The notes under the pieces were generated by a model. That model saw only the letters and a list, made by a program, of their open reading frames with translations. It did no database searches and was not told the DNA's origin. A stretch of 64,000 bases of DNA from CAWCJL01 sp963795775 (GTDB taxonomy: Bacteria; Acidobacteriota; Terriglobia; Terriglobales; Acidobacteriaceae): contig CAWCJL010000003.1 in assembly GCA_963795775.1 (NCBI GenBank), forward strand, positions 763,251-827,250, read 5' to 3'. The translations under genes and the position numbers were made by a program. Below, in pieces: positions 27,881 through 36,550 of the stretch; position 1 is the stretch's first letter; the number at the start of each line of letters is the position of its first letter.

Positions 27881-29449
27881 GTGGACGGTTGGAAACAGGT
27901 GAGGCGGGCGCTGCTGAGCGTGACCGACAAGAGTGGGCTGGTGGAGTTTGCCGGAGCGCTGGCTGGGCATGGAGTGGAGCTGGTCTCGACCGGCGGCACG
28001 GCGCGTGCGCTGCGCGAGGCGGGGCTGGCGGTGCATGACATCTCCGAGCTGACCGGGTTCCCGGAGATGCTGGATGGGCGCGTCAAGACGCTGCACCCGA
28101 AGGTCCATGGCGGCATCCTGCACGTGCGCGAAAACGCAGAACACCAGGCGGCGGTGGCGGAGCACGGCATCCCCGCCATCGACATGGTGGTGGTGAACCT
28201 CTACGCGTTCGAGAAGACCGCGTCGCGGCCGGGCGTCCCCTTCAACGAGATCATCGAGAACATCGATATTGGCGGCCCGTCGATGGTGCGTTCGGCGGCG
28301 AAGAACTTCGAGGATGTCGCCATCGTGACCTCGCCGGCGGAGTACACGGAGCTGGCTGCGGAGCTGGGCGCGAATGCGGGACGGCTGAGCCGGCAAACGC
28401 GCTGGCGGTTGGCGCGACAGGCGTTTGCACTGACGGCGGCCTACGACTCCGCGATTGCCGCGACGCTGGAGCGCCTGGCGGAGGTGCAGCCCGGAGGCAC
28501 GCCCACCACCAGCGAAGAATTCCCTGCGGCCCTGAACCTGCACTACCCGCTGGCCATGACGCTGCGCTATGGCGAGAATCCCCACCAGCGTGCGGCGCTA
28601 TATGCGGATGGGAGCGGGACGGGTATTGCCGGAGCGCAGCAGCTCCAAGGCAAGGAGCTGAGCTTCAACAACCTGGTGGATCTGGACGCGTGCTGGGATC
28701 TGGCGCAGGAATTTGAAGAGCCCGCGGTCGCCATCATCAAGCACACCAATCCCTGCGGCGCGGCTACCGGCAGCGATGTGCTCGAGGCCTATCGCAAGGC
28801 GCTCGAGGCCGATCCTGTTTCGGCGTTCGGCGGCGTGATCGGCGCAAATCGCGAGATTGACGAGGCTGCAGCCGGGGAGATCGCGAAACTGTTTGTGGAG
28901 GCCATCGCCGCACCGGCGTTTTCCGAAGGAGCCCGGGCGCGCTTTGCCGCCAAGAAGAACCTTCGCCTGGTGGTGGTGAAGCCGGCGCAGCGTACGCGCG
29001 TGATGAAGGAAGTGTCCGGCGGCATGTTGCTGCAGGATGCCGACACCGGGCATGTGCAGGAAGGCGACCTGCGCATCATGACCGAGCGCAGGCCCACACC
29101 GGAAGAGATGCGCAGCCTGCTCTTTGCCTGGCGCGTGTGCAAGCACGTGAAGTCGAACGCCATCGTGTACGCGCGCGATGCGCAGACCGTGGGCATCGGC
29201 GCGGGGCAGATGAGCCGGGTGGATGCAGCACGCTTCGGCGCGATGAAGGCAGTGCTCCCGCTCGCCGGTACGGTTGCGGCTTCGGACGCGTTCTTTCCTT
29301 TCGCCGATGGGCTGGAAACGGTGGCGAATGCGGGCGCGACGGCGGTGATTCAGCCGGGCGGCTCGGTGCGGGACGATGAGGTGATCGCAGCGGCGAACCG
29401 CCTCGGGGTCGCCATGGTGTTTACCGGTATGCGGCACTTCCGACACTAG
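27881..29449 (+). CDS. purH: Bifunctional AICAR transformylase/IMP cyclohydrolase
   Basis: The last two steps of de novo purine synthesis, from AICAR to IMP. The 522-residue length is typical. The N-terminal MGS-like IMP cyclohydrolase domain includes ALLSVTDKSGLVEFA, STGGTARAL and DGRVKTLHPKVHGGIL. The C-terminal transformylase domain includes LRYGENPHQRAALY, KELSFNNLVDLDACW and AIIKHTNPCGAA, and later the SDAFFPFADGLE and QPGGSVRDDEVI segments. The start codon is GTG at 27881. An ATG further upstream (27841) is in another frame. Confidence 0.96.
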   Translation: MDGWKQVRRALLSVTDKSGLVEFAGALAGHGVELVSTGGTARALREAGLAVHDISELTGFPEMLDGRVKTLHPKVHGGILHVRENAEHQAAVAEHGIPAIDMVVVNLYAFEKTASRPGVPFNEIIENIDIGGPSMVRSAAKNFEDVAIVTSPAEYTELAAELGANAGRLSRQTRWRLARQAFALTAAYDSAIAATLERLAEVQPGGTPTTSEEFPAALNLHYPLAMTLRYGENPHQRAALYADGSGTGIAGAQQLQGKELSFNNLVDLDACWDLAQEFEEPAVAIIKHTNPCGAATGSDVLEAYRKALEADPVSAFGGVIGANREIDEAAAGEIAKLFVEAIAAPAFSEGARARFAAKKNLRLVVVKPAQRTRVMKEVSGGMLLQDADTGHVQEGDLRIMTERRPTPEEMRSLLFAWRVCKHVKSNAIVYARDAQTVGIGAGQMSRVDAARFGAMKAVLPLAGTVAASDAFFPFADGLETVANAGATAVIQPGGSVRDDEVIAAANRLGVAMVFTGMRHFRH

Positions 29450-29525
29450 AAAGCGCGCAAGCATCCCATCCTGTAGGGGCTTGGCCCACTGAGCAAGCCG
29501 GGCTCCCGAAAGAAGGGTGGATGGG

Positions 29526-29828
29526 ATGAAAGCAACCTGGAAACCGCACACGGAACACGGAAAGCTGTCTACGGAAGACCGCAAGGAACTGCCCAGCTCG
29601 GCCTATGCCTTCCCCAAGGAACGCAAGGAACCGATGACGGATGCTTCACACGTGCGCAATGCGATGGCGCGCTTTGATCAGGTCAAGGGAGTGTCGGACG
29701 AAGAGCGGGAACAGGCCTTCGCGAACATCAAGGAAGCGGCCAAGCATTACGGGGTGGAGATGACCGAGAAGAGCTGGCACGACTTCGGCAAGCATCCGCA
29801 TACGCACAACGCCTCGCACAGCAAGTAG
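29526..29828 (+). CDS. Small DUF6582-like protein
   Basis: A 100-residue hydrophilic protein with no signal or membrane segment. The centre carries the pattern LPSSAYAFPKERKEP followed by DASHVRNAMARFDQV and EREQAFANIKEAAKHYGVEM. I associate this with the DUF6582 family, also seen in phage-related and stress-linked small proteins; that assignment is from memory. The ATG at 29526 is chosen over GTG at 29517 because GGTGG sits at a suitable distance. It is separate from purH (76 bp) and from the convergent membrane-protein gene. The function is unknown. Confidence 0.6.
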   Translation: MKATWKPHTEHGKLSTEDRKELPSSAYAFPKERKEPMTDASHVRNAMARFDQVKGVSDEEREQAFANIKEAAKHYGVEMTEKSWHDFGKHPHTHNASHSK

Positions 29829-29878
29829 GCTAGCCGTTCCCCGCTGCGCTCGGTTCGGCGGTTTGCCGCAACCGGGCG

Positions 29879-31672
29879 CTAAGGCCGGAAACTGGCTTGC
29901 GGCAAAGGGCGGCTCCCCGGCGCGGTGCAGAGGATGTAGAGGGAGCCGGCGGTGCAGCTCCAGCGGCGTCCGGGCTCGGCCTCGCGATCCAGCGACTCGA
30001 CCAGGTTGGTAGCCCAGATTTCGGGGTGCTCCCCTCCGCGCCCGGCAGTGTTGGCAGCAAGCAGCACGAACGCGGTATACGGGAGAATATGCGCCGCGGC
30101 CTGCGGAGAGGTCGCCAGCAGCATTTCCGTGTTTGCCGGGCTGTCGAGGATGGCCTGAGTCCAGTCGGTGGTCAGCGCTCCTGTGCGCGCGTTCAGAGGG
30201 TTGATTTCGGAGTCCATCCAGGGCACGTCCAGCAGGACCGTGCCCGTTTGCCGGAAGTAATGAGCGGCTGCCCAGCGATACGGGTCGAAGGAGAGACCTG
30301 CGGCGTCCGGTTCCGTGGGTTCGTCCAGCAGCAGGCCCGCCTGCCCGGCCACGGGTCCCGCCGGCATCTGGGCGAGGGCCGCAATGCGGTATGCGGCGGG
30401 GGCAATGCGCTCCCGCGCAAGGGCGTCGGTGCCCAGTGTGGCGAGAACGGCCAGCGCGGGCAACAGCCAGGGTTGGTAGCTGCGCAGGAGCGTGTGCCGG
30501 GCCGCGGGGCGGCTGGATCCCGCGATACTAGGCCCCGGGGATTCGCTGCCCGCCTTGTTCGTCCACCAGCCGGAAGCAGCGCTCGCGGCACCCAGCAGAG
30601 CCAGCCACAGCACCAGGAGCAGGCGGGCAGTGAAAAAGTGCTGTCCGTTCAGGTCCGGCGGCAGGAACGGGATGGCGATCGCCAGGAGGCAGGCACAGAG
30701 AAAGAGCGCGTCCGCCGCCCGGTAGTGCCGCTTGCGCCACTGCGCGAAGAAGGCGCCGCCTGCCAGCGCAAAGCAGACTGCCGCGAGCAGCAGGAGCCCG
30801 GCCCGGTGCAGCAGCGTTGCGGGATGCGCTCCGGCGAAGGGCGACAGAAAACTGAGAGAGGCCAGCTTGCGCAGGATGACGGAACGCTGGGTGGTGACGC
30901 TGAGTGGGGCAGCGATCCGCCGGTCGGCAAAGGTGGCGATGTAGCCCAGCGCCAGGCAGCCGGCAAGGGCCAGCAGAAGGCGTGCCCGCACCTCGTGGGT
31001 CGCGATGGAGCCTGGCCGGGGCTGGCCCGCCGGGATTTCGCCTCCTTGAAAAGCGGCCGCTTGCGAGCGGCTGAGGAGGGCGGACCAGGCTGTATCCACC
31101 AGGGCGAAGGCGCAGAGAATGAGCACCGGCACCGGATGCGTCAGCGACATGAGCGCGAGGGTGCAAAGGTAAGCCACACGCCAGCGCCATAGACCGGGAG
31201 ATGGTCGGCTCGCCAGCACCCAGAAGCTCATGGCCCAGAGGCCCATCCCGAGCGAGAGGCTGAAGGTGATGAAGCCCATGAACAGCGGCCAGTTCAGCAG
31301 CAGGGCGGGAACGAAGAGCGCTGCCGTGCCGCGCTCATCATGCAAGGTGCGCGTTAGAAAGCGAAAGCCGAACCCCGTGACCAGAAAGACCAGACACGCG
31401 GCCAGCTTCTCTGCCAAGGGAAAGCTGGTGGCTCGCCCCAGGGCGAGCAGCCAGTAGTAGTAGAGGGCGTAAGGCGACAGGTAATGCCGGATGGAGAAAT
31501 ACGCGCGAAAGGTACCGCTGCCCCCCAGCAGGCTGGAGTAGACGCTGGCCAGGTACAGGTGCATGGGGCCGTCCTGGGTGGGCAGCACCGGTAGGCTGAG
31601 CACAAATGCGCACGGAATCGCCAGCAGCGCAGGCAGCAAAACGCGGTCGCGGAAGCGGAAGTCAGACGGCAT
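29879..31672 (-). CDS. Large polytopic membrane protein, possible GT-C-type glycosyltransferase
   Basis: A 597-residue protein with about ten or more hydrophobic helices. The first luminal loop has LPTQDGPMHLYLASVYSSLL, where the acidic DGPxH near the first helix resembles GT-C glycosyltransferases such as the ArnT/PMT-like group. A large, less hydrophobic C-terminal domain (about 430-597) follows, with a WAAAHYFRQTGTVLLDVPW segment. No firm family can be named. It is divergent from the TPR protein gene, sharing a 192-bp promoter region. Confidence 0.6.
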   Translation of the reverse strand: MPSDFRFRDRVLLPALLAIPCAFVLSLPVLPTQDGPMHLYLASVYSSLLGGSGTFRAYFSIRHYLSPYALYYYWLLALGRATSFPLAEKLAACLVFLVTGFGFRFLTRTLHDERGTAALFVPALLLNWPLFMGFITFSLSLGMGLWAMSFWVLASRPSPGLWRWRVAYLCTLALMSLTHPVPVLILCAFALVDTAWSALLSRSQAAAFQGGEIPAGQPRPGSIATHEVRARLLLALAGCLALGYIATFADRRIAAPLSVTTQRSVILRKLASLSFLSPFAGAHPATLLHRAGLLLLAAVCFALAGGAFFAQWRKRHYRAADALFLCACLLAIAIPFLPPDLNGQHFFTARLLLVLWLALLGAASAASGWWTNKAGSESPGPSIAGSSRPAARHTLLRSYQPWLLPALAVLATLGTDALARERIAPAAYRIAALAQMPAGPVAGQAGLLLDEPTEPDAAGLSFDPYRWAAAHYFRQTGTVLLDVPWMDSEINPLNARTGALTTDWTQAILDSPANTEMLLATSPQAAAHILPYTAFVLLAANTAGRGGEHPEIWATNLVESLDREAEPGRRWSCTAGSLYILCTAPGSRPLPQASFRP

Positions 31673-31864
31673 GAGGTTACTTCAGAATGGCACAAGCAAC
31701 TCTCTATGCAGGGCGCATCCGCACGGAGGTTACAATCGTCTTATATCCAGACATTCTCTTGGGGCGCACCGCTTGGTACCCTCCGAACAACATACTTCGA
31801 TCTCCCTTGGGGAGATCACAGTCAGGAAAGGGTCAGGCTGCTCAGTCCGGGCGCTACAGACAGC

Positions 31865-34084
31865 ATGAACAGTGATTGGATGTTTCCACAGTACCATCTG
31901 TCCGCCGAGGATGCCTGCGCTCCAGCGGGCCAGGGCCACGAAGCTCGCCCCGTAGGGGGCCGTCGCCGCAGGTGGAAGCCGGCAGTCGGCCTGCTGCTGC
32001 TCGGTGCCGCGATGCTGGCCGGAAGCCCGGCAGTCGCGCAGAAGGCCGACGCCGCCAAAGCAAATACCGGAGCTGCGAGCAAGACCGCAAATGCGGGAAC
32101 GGCATCCGTTCCCGGCGGCACGGCAGACCGCTCCAACGCCTACTATCACTTCGGCCTGGCGCATATGTACGAAGACATGGCGGCCAACTCCGGCCGGCAG
32201 GACTACGCGACCAAGGCAATTGATGAATACAAGCTGGCGCTGGCCGCCGACCCCACTTCGCCCTATTTGAACAGCGGGCTGGCGGAGTTGTATTTCCGCA
32301 CCGGACGGGTGAAGGAAGCCATCGTGGCCGCGCAGGAGATCCTGAAGAAAGACCCCAACAACCTGCAGGCGCATACCCTGCTGGGCCGCATCTACCTGCG
32401 CTCCCTGGGGGATGCGCAGAACGGCGCCTCCGAGCAGATGCTGCAGTTAGCCATCACGGAGTTCACGAAGATTGTGGAGCTCCAGCCCAACGACATTCAG
32501 AACCATCTGCTCCTGGGGCAGCTCTACACGCTGAATCACGATTCGCAGCGGGCGCGGGCACAGTTTGAAGCGGCGCAGAAGATCGATCCCAACTCCGAAG
32601 AGGTCGCGCTGAACCTAGCGCGCATGTATAGCGAGTCTGGCGACACCCAGCGCTCGATCGCGACCTTGAAGGCGGTGCCGGAGGAAGACCGGACCGCGAA
32701 GATCGACTTTGCTCTGGGCGCCACCTACGACCAGATCAAGGACTACCCCAATGCCATCGCGGCCTACCGGCAGGCGGTGGATCAGGAATCCGACAACCTG
32801 GACGCGCAGCGCGGGCTGGCGCAGGCATTGCTGAACGACAACCAGCTCGAGGAGGCGCTCAAGGTATTCCGGGGCATCGCGACAGCCGACCCGCAGGATG
32901 CGCAGACCTATATCCGCATCTCGGAGATCGAGCGGCGGCAGGGACACTATGACCAGGCGCTGACCACGTTAAAGAAGGCGAAGTCGCTGGTCAGCGATTC
33001 GCTCGAGGTGAGCTTCAACGAAGCGCTGCTCTACGACTCGCTGGGCCGGTATGACGAGTCCGTTGCCATACTGGAAAAGCTGGTGAAGCAACTGACCAAG
33101 CCAAACGGCGAATACACGGACGGCGAGAAGAACGACCTTGCGATCTTCCTGGAGCGCCTGGGGAATGTGTATCGCGAGCAGAACAAGACCGCGCTGGCGG
33201 CGGCTACCTATGAGCGCATGGCCGCGCTGGGCGGCGAGTACACCGAACGCGGCTACCAGGGCGAGGTGGATACATACCGCGACGCGAAGGAGTACAACAA
33301 GGCGACGGAAGTGGCGCGCGAAGCAGCGAAAAAGCTGCCCTCAGACCGCAGCGTGCGCCTGATGCTTGCTGGGCAACTGGCCGATACGGGTAAGCCGGAC
33401 GAGGCCATCAAGCTGGCGCAGAGCGAGCTGCACGGGGACGCCAGCGACCGCGAAGTGTACCTGGCACTGGCACAAATCAACACCCGCCTGCGCCGCTGGA
33501 AGGATGCCAACGACGCGATTGACAAGGCGGCTGCGATCCCCGGCAAGCAGGACGACAAGATCTACATCTACTTCCTGCGCGGCGCACTGAATGAGCGGCA
33601 GAAACACTACGATGCCGCCGAAGAGCAGTTCCGCAAGATCCTGGATCTCGACCCCAACAACAGCATGACGCTGAACTATCTCGGCTACATGCTGGCCGAC
33701 CGTGGAGTCAAGCTGAACGACGCGCTGAGCATGATCCAGAAGGCAGTCAAGCTGGACCCGCAAAACTATGCCTATCTCGACTCGCTGGGCTGGGTGTATT
33801 TCAAGCTGGGGCAGTACCCGCTGGCGGAAGAGAACCTGATCAAGGCGAGTGAGCGCGAGTCCACCGACCCCACCGTCCACGACCACCTGGGCGAGCTCTA
33901 TGAGAAGACCGGGAGACTCAAGCAGGCGGTCTCGCAATGGGATCAGTCACTGGCACAATATGCGAGGACCGTTCCCGCCGACGCCGACCCCGGCGACGTG
34001 AGCAAGGTGGAAAAGAAGCTGGAAAGCGCCAAGGTGAAGCTGGCCAAGGAGTCCGGCGCGGGTGACGGCGAAGCCAAGCGATAG
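31865..34084 (+). CDS. Secreted or lipid-anchored TPR-repeat protein
   Basis: A protein of about 739 residues. A basic stretch RRRRWKPAVGLLLLGAAMLAGSPAVAQ gives a signal peptide near residues 42-68 from the chosen ATG at 31865; an earlier in-frame start at 31706 would put over 90 residues before it and is unlikely. Thereafter the protein is almost entirely tetratricopeptide-like helix pairs (for example YYHFGLAHMYEDMA, LNSGLAELYFRTGRVKEAI, MTLNYLGYMLADRGVKLNDAL, AYLDSLGWVYFKLGQYPLAEENL), ending with a Lys/Glu-rich tail. Such proteins scaffold envelope complexes; the partner is unknown. The 3' end overlaps dgt by 23 nt. Confidence 0.82.
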   Translation: MNSDWMFPQYHLSAEDACAPAGQGHEARPVGGRRRRWKPAVGLLLLGAAMLAGSPAVAQKADAAKANTGAASKTANAGTASVPGGTADRSNAYYHFGLAHMYEDMAANSGRQDYATKAIDEYKLALAADPTSPYLNSGLAELYFRTGRVKEAIVAAQEILKKDPNNLQAHTLLGRIYLRSLGDAQNGASEQMLQLAITEFTKIVELQPNDIQNHLLLGQLYTLNHDSQRARAQFEAAQKIDPNSEEVALNLARMYSESGDTQRSIATLKAVPEEDRTAKIDFALGATYDQIKDYPNAIAAYRQAVDQESDNLDAQRGLAQALLNDNQLEEALKVFRGIATADPQDAQTYIRISEIERRQGHYDQALTTLKKAKSLVSDSLEVSFNEALLYDSLGRYDESVAILEKLVKQLTKPNGEYTDGEKNDLAIFLERLGNVYREQNKTALAAATYERMAALGGEYTERGYQGEVDTYRDAKEYNKATEVAREAAKKLPSDRSVRLMLAGQLADTGKPDEAIKLAQSELHGDASDREVYLALAQINTRLRRWKDANDAIDKAAAIPGKQDDKIYIYFLRGALNERQKHYDAAEEQFRKILDLDPNNSMTLNYLGYMLADRGVKLNDALSMIQKAVKLDPQNYAYLDSLGWVYFKLGQYPLAEENLIKASERESTDPTVHDHLGELYEKTGRLKQAVSQWDQSLAQYARTVPADADPGDVSKVEKKLESAKVKLAKESGAGDGEAKR

Positions 34085-35258
34085 CCCGGCAGCGCAGCAG
34101 CGAGCGGGCTTCTCACGGTTGCCGGCGGGCTGTGCTGTTGGAGACGGCCTGCGGGAGCCGCTTGCGCAGCGAGAGCACCCGGAGGAGCCGCACGCCTACA
34201 GGTCGCCCTTTCAGCGCGATCGAGCACGCATCATTCATTCGCGCGCGTTTCGCCGCCTCGCCGGCAAGACGCAGGTGTTCGGCCACGGCAACTCCGACCA
34301 CATCCGCAGCCGGCTGACGCACACCATGGAAGTGGCGCAACTGGCGCGCATGGTGGCCATCGCACTGGGCCTGAACGAGGACCTGACGGAAGCGCTGGCG
34401 CTGGTGCACGACATCGGCCATCCGCCCTTCGGCCACGCCGGAGAACGGGCCCTGGACGAGGCGATCGGACGCTACGGGCTGCACTTCGACCACAACCTCC
34501 ATGCGCTGCGCATCGTGGAGTTCTTTGAGCAGCGCTATGCCGGCTTCCGCGGCCTGAATCTCACGCTGGGCGTGCGCGAAGGTATCGTGAAGCATTCGCG
34601 CGACTACTCCCCGGCGGCGCATCCAGAGCTCGCACCCTACTTCCTCGACCAGCGGCCGCCGCTCGAGGCGCAGATCATTGACCTGGCGGATGAGATCGCC
34701 TATCTCACGGCGGACTTCGACGACGGCTTCGAAACCGGCGTGCTGGACGTCGCGCACGTGCGGTCGCATGTGCGGCTGTTTGCGCGTTTTTACGACGGGG
34801 TGCGGGCGCAATACCGCTCGGCGGCTCCCGAACGGCTGGTGAGCGAAACGCTGAAGCGCATGCTCAACGCGCTTACCGGAGACCTGATCGCGGAAACGCA
34901 CCGCTGCGTGCGGGAGGGCGGCATTCTGACCCTCGCGCAGGTGCGCGCCGCGCCGGAGCGGCTGGCCTCCTTCTCACCGGAGATGGAAGCGCTGCGGCGC
35001 GAGGCGAAAGACTATCTGTACGGGAACCTCTACAACAGCGAACGCGTTGCGTCGGACCACCGCGAAGCCGAACTGGTGATCACTTCCCTTTTCCGCTGCT
35101 GGGTGGAAAGCCCGGAGCTGCTGCCGCCGGGGTGCGCGGCCTCGCTTGCCGAGGAAGGCGTGGCGCGCACCGTGGCGGACTACATCGCCGGGATGACGGA
35201 CAGCTTCATCCTGGCGCAATATGCAGCGCACCGGGAGCACTGCAAGGCAGTCGTCTAA
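34062..35258 (+). CDS. dgt: Deoxyguanosinetriphosphate triphosphohydrolase-like HD protein
   Basis: An HD-superfamily dNTP triphosphohydrolase, 398 residues, which splits dNTP into deoxynucleoside and triphosphate and so trims nucleotide pools. The motif order is typical: RSPFQRDRARIIHSRAFRRLAGKTQVF near the N-terminus, His in LTHTMEVAQ, the HD pair in LVHDIGHPPFGHAGE, and Asp in DLADEIAY. GTG at 34062 is taken as the start, inside the TPR gene, because there is no later start before the conserved region. It ends 3 nt into the convergent SDR gene. The exact nucleotide preference is not visible. Confidence 0.9.
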   Translation: MTAKPSDSPAAQQRAGFSRLPAGCAVGDGLREPLAQREHPEEPHAYRSPFQRDRARIIHSRAFRRLAGKTQVFGHGNSDHIRSRLTHTMEVAQLARMVAIALGLNEDLTEALALVHDIGHPPFGHAGERALDEAIGRYGLHFDHNLHALRIVEFFEQRYAGFRGLNLTLGVREGIVKHSRDYSPAAHPELAPYFLDQRPPLEAQIIDLADEIAYLTADFDDGFETGVLDVAHVRSHVRLFARFYDGVRAQYRSAAPERLVSETLKRMLNALTGDLIAETHRCVREGGILTLAQVRAAPERLASFSPEMEALRREAKDYLYGNLYNSERVASDHREAELVITSLFRCWVESPELLPPGCAASLAEEGVARTVADYIAGMTDSFILAQYAAHREHCKAVV

Positions 35259-36289
35259 GCGACTTTCCGGCGGCCGTCGCCGCGGTCTCCGCGCCGGCGC
35301 ATGGTGAGCAGGCCGACGGCGAGGCCCGCAGCCGCCAGCACCGCACCGGTAATGGCCGGATGCACCGAGGCATTCGTGTAGACACTGGGCCGCATCATGT
35401 GCCCCTGGGTGTCGCCCCGAACCTCGCCTCCATGCGTTCCCGGACTCCAGAGGCTGTCTTGCCGCGGCTGCGCAGGCCGGTTCTGCTTCTGCATGGCGAT
35501 GATGCGGCGTGATGCCTTGTCCACCACGCCGGGCATCAGCTTGGCGGCCGCGCTTATCAGCTTCCCGGCTCCGCCCACGTGCAGCTCGCGCCGGGGGTGG
35601 ACCGCCGCATAGAGGATCGCCTTGGCCACGTCTTCCGCTTCGTAGATGGGCGGCGGCAGTTGAGGCTCCTGCGCCATGTAGTTCTTCGCGTTCTCGGCGA
35701 AGGGCGTGCCGACGGCGGCCGGCTTGACGAGCGTGACCGAGACCGGCGCATCCTGGTCTTCAAGTTCGCGGCGCAGCGCATCGGTAAATCCTTTCACCGC
35801 GTGCTTGCTGGTGGAGTACATGCCCTGCAGCGGAAATGCCATGTCGGACGCGACACTGCCGAGGTTGATGATGGCCCCGCCGCGCTGCTTGAGGTGCTTG
35901 ACCGCGATCAGCGAACCGTAGACCGTGCCCCAGAAGTTGATATCGAAGAGCTGCCGGCTGTCTTCCTCGTTCACATCTTCGAGGCGTCCGAAGATGCCGA
36001 GGCCGGCGTCGTTCACCCAGGTGTCGAAGCCGCCGAAGCGCTCGACCGCGGTGCGCGCAATGCGCTCCACGTCCTCGCGGCGACTCACGTCGGCGGCGAC
36101 CGGGACAGCCGTCCCGCCCTGCCCTGCGATGCGCCCGGCAATCTCCTCCAGTGCCTGCGCGTTGCGGGCGGCCAGCACGACGCGAGCGCCGGCCTCAGCC
36201 GCTGCCAATGCGGTCGCCAGGCCGATCCCGCTGGATGCTCCGGTGATGACGATCACTTGCTCGGAAAGTGGTTTCAATGCGTATCCCAT
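35255..36289 (-). CDS. Short-chain dehydrogenase/reductase with C-terminal membrane tail
   Basis: A 344-residue classical SDR. The nucleotide motif is TGASSGIGLATA. The usual NNAG reads NDAG (VNDAGLGIFG), and the catalytic Ser and Tyr-x3-Lys are in INLGSVAS and MYSTSKHAVKGF. After the Rossmann domain (to about 250) the chain carries an extra low-complexity part and a hydrophobic segment near the end (ITGAVLAAAGLAVGLLTM) followed by a basic tail. That suggests membrane attachment, seen in a subgroup of acidobacterial SDRs. The substrate is unknown. The stop codon overlaps the dgt stop in convergent orientation. Confidence 0.88.
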   Translation of the reverse strand: MGYALKPLSEQVIVITGASSGIGLATALAAAEAGARVVLAARNAQALEEIAGRIAGQGGTAVPVAADVSRREDVERIARTAVERFGGFDTWVNDAGLGIFGRLEDVNEEDSRQLFDINFWGTVYGSLIAVKHLKQRGGAIINLGSVASDMAFPLQGMYSTSKHAVKGFTDALRRELEDQDAPVSVTLVKPAAVGTPFAENAKNYMAQEPQLPPPIYEAEDVAKAILYAAVHPRRELHVGGAGKLISAAAKLMPGVVDKASRRIIAMQKQNRPAQPRQDSLWSPGTHGGEVRGDTQGHMMRPSVYTNASVHPAITGAVLAAAGLAVGLLTMRRRGDRGDGRRKVA

Positions 36290-36355
36290 AGCAGATAGGA
36301 GGCGAGGGCAGGGGGAAGGGCTGCATGGCGGATGGCTTTCGCGGGCAGCGGGAAG

Positions 36356-36505
36356 CAGGGGTCAGGGGGTCAGGGGTCAGGGGGTCAGGGGGTCAGGGGG
36401 CCAGGGGGCCAGGGGTCAGGGGGCCAGGGGTCAGGGGTCAGGGGGCCAGGGGTCAGGGGTCAGGGGTCAGAAAAAACAGATCCCTCGGCTGCGCTCGGGA
36501 TGACA
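36356..36505. repeat. GGGTCAG/GGGCCAG tandem tract followed by dispersed repeat
   Basis: About 115 bp of tandem 7- to 8-bp units, chiefly GGGTCAG with GGGCCAG variants, end at about 36470. A copy of the dispersed repeat with core CCCTCGGCTGCGCTCGGGAT follows at 36476-36505. The same order is seen at 4881-5034. The tract makes long but meaningless Gly/Gln-rich frames on the plus strand. It lies downstream of the amidohydrolase gene and upstream of the SDR gene. Confidence 0.8.
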
Positions 36506-36550
36506 AGCCTCGCGAAGCGAGGCACAAACGGTGTCATCCCGGCACGCCCG

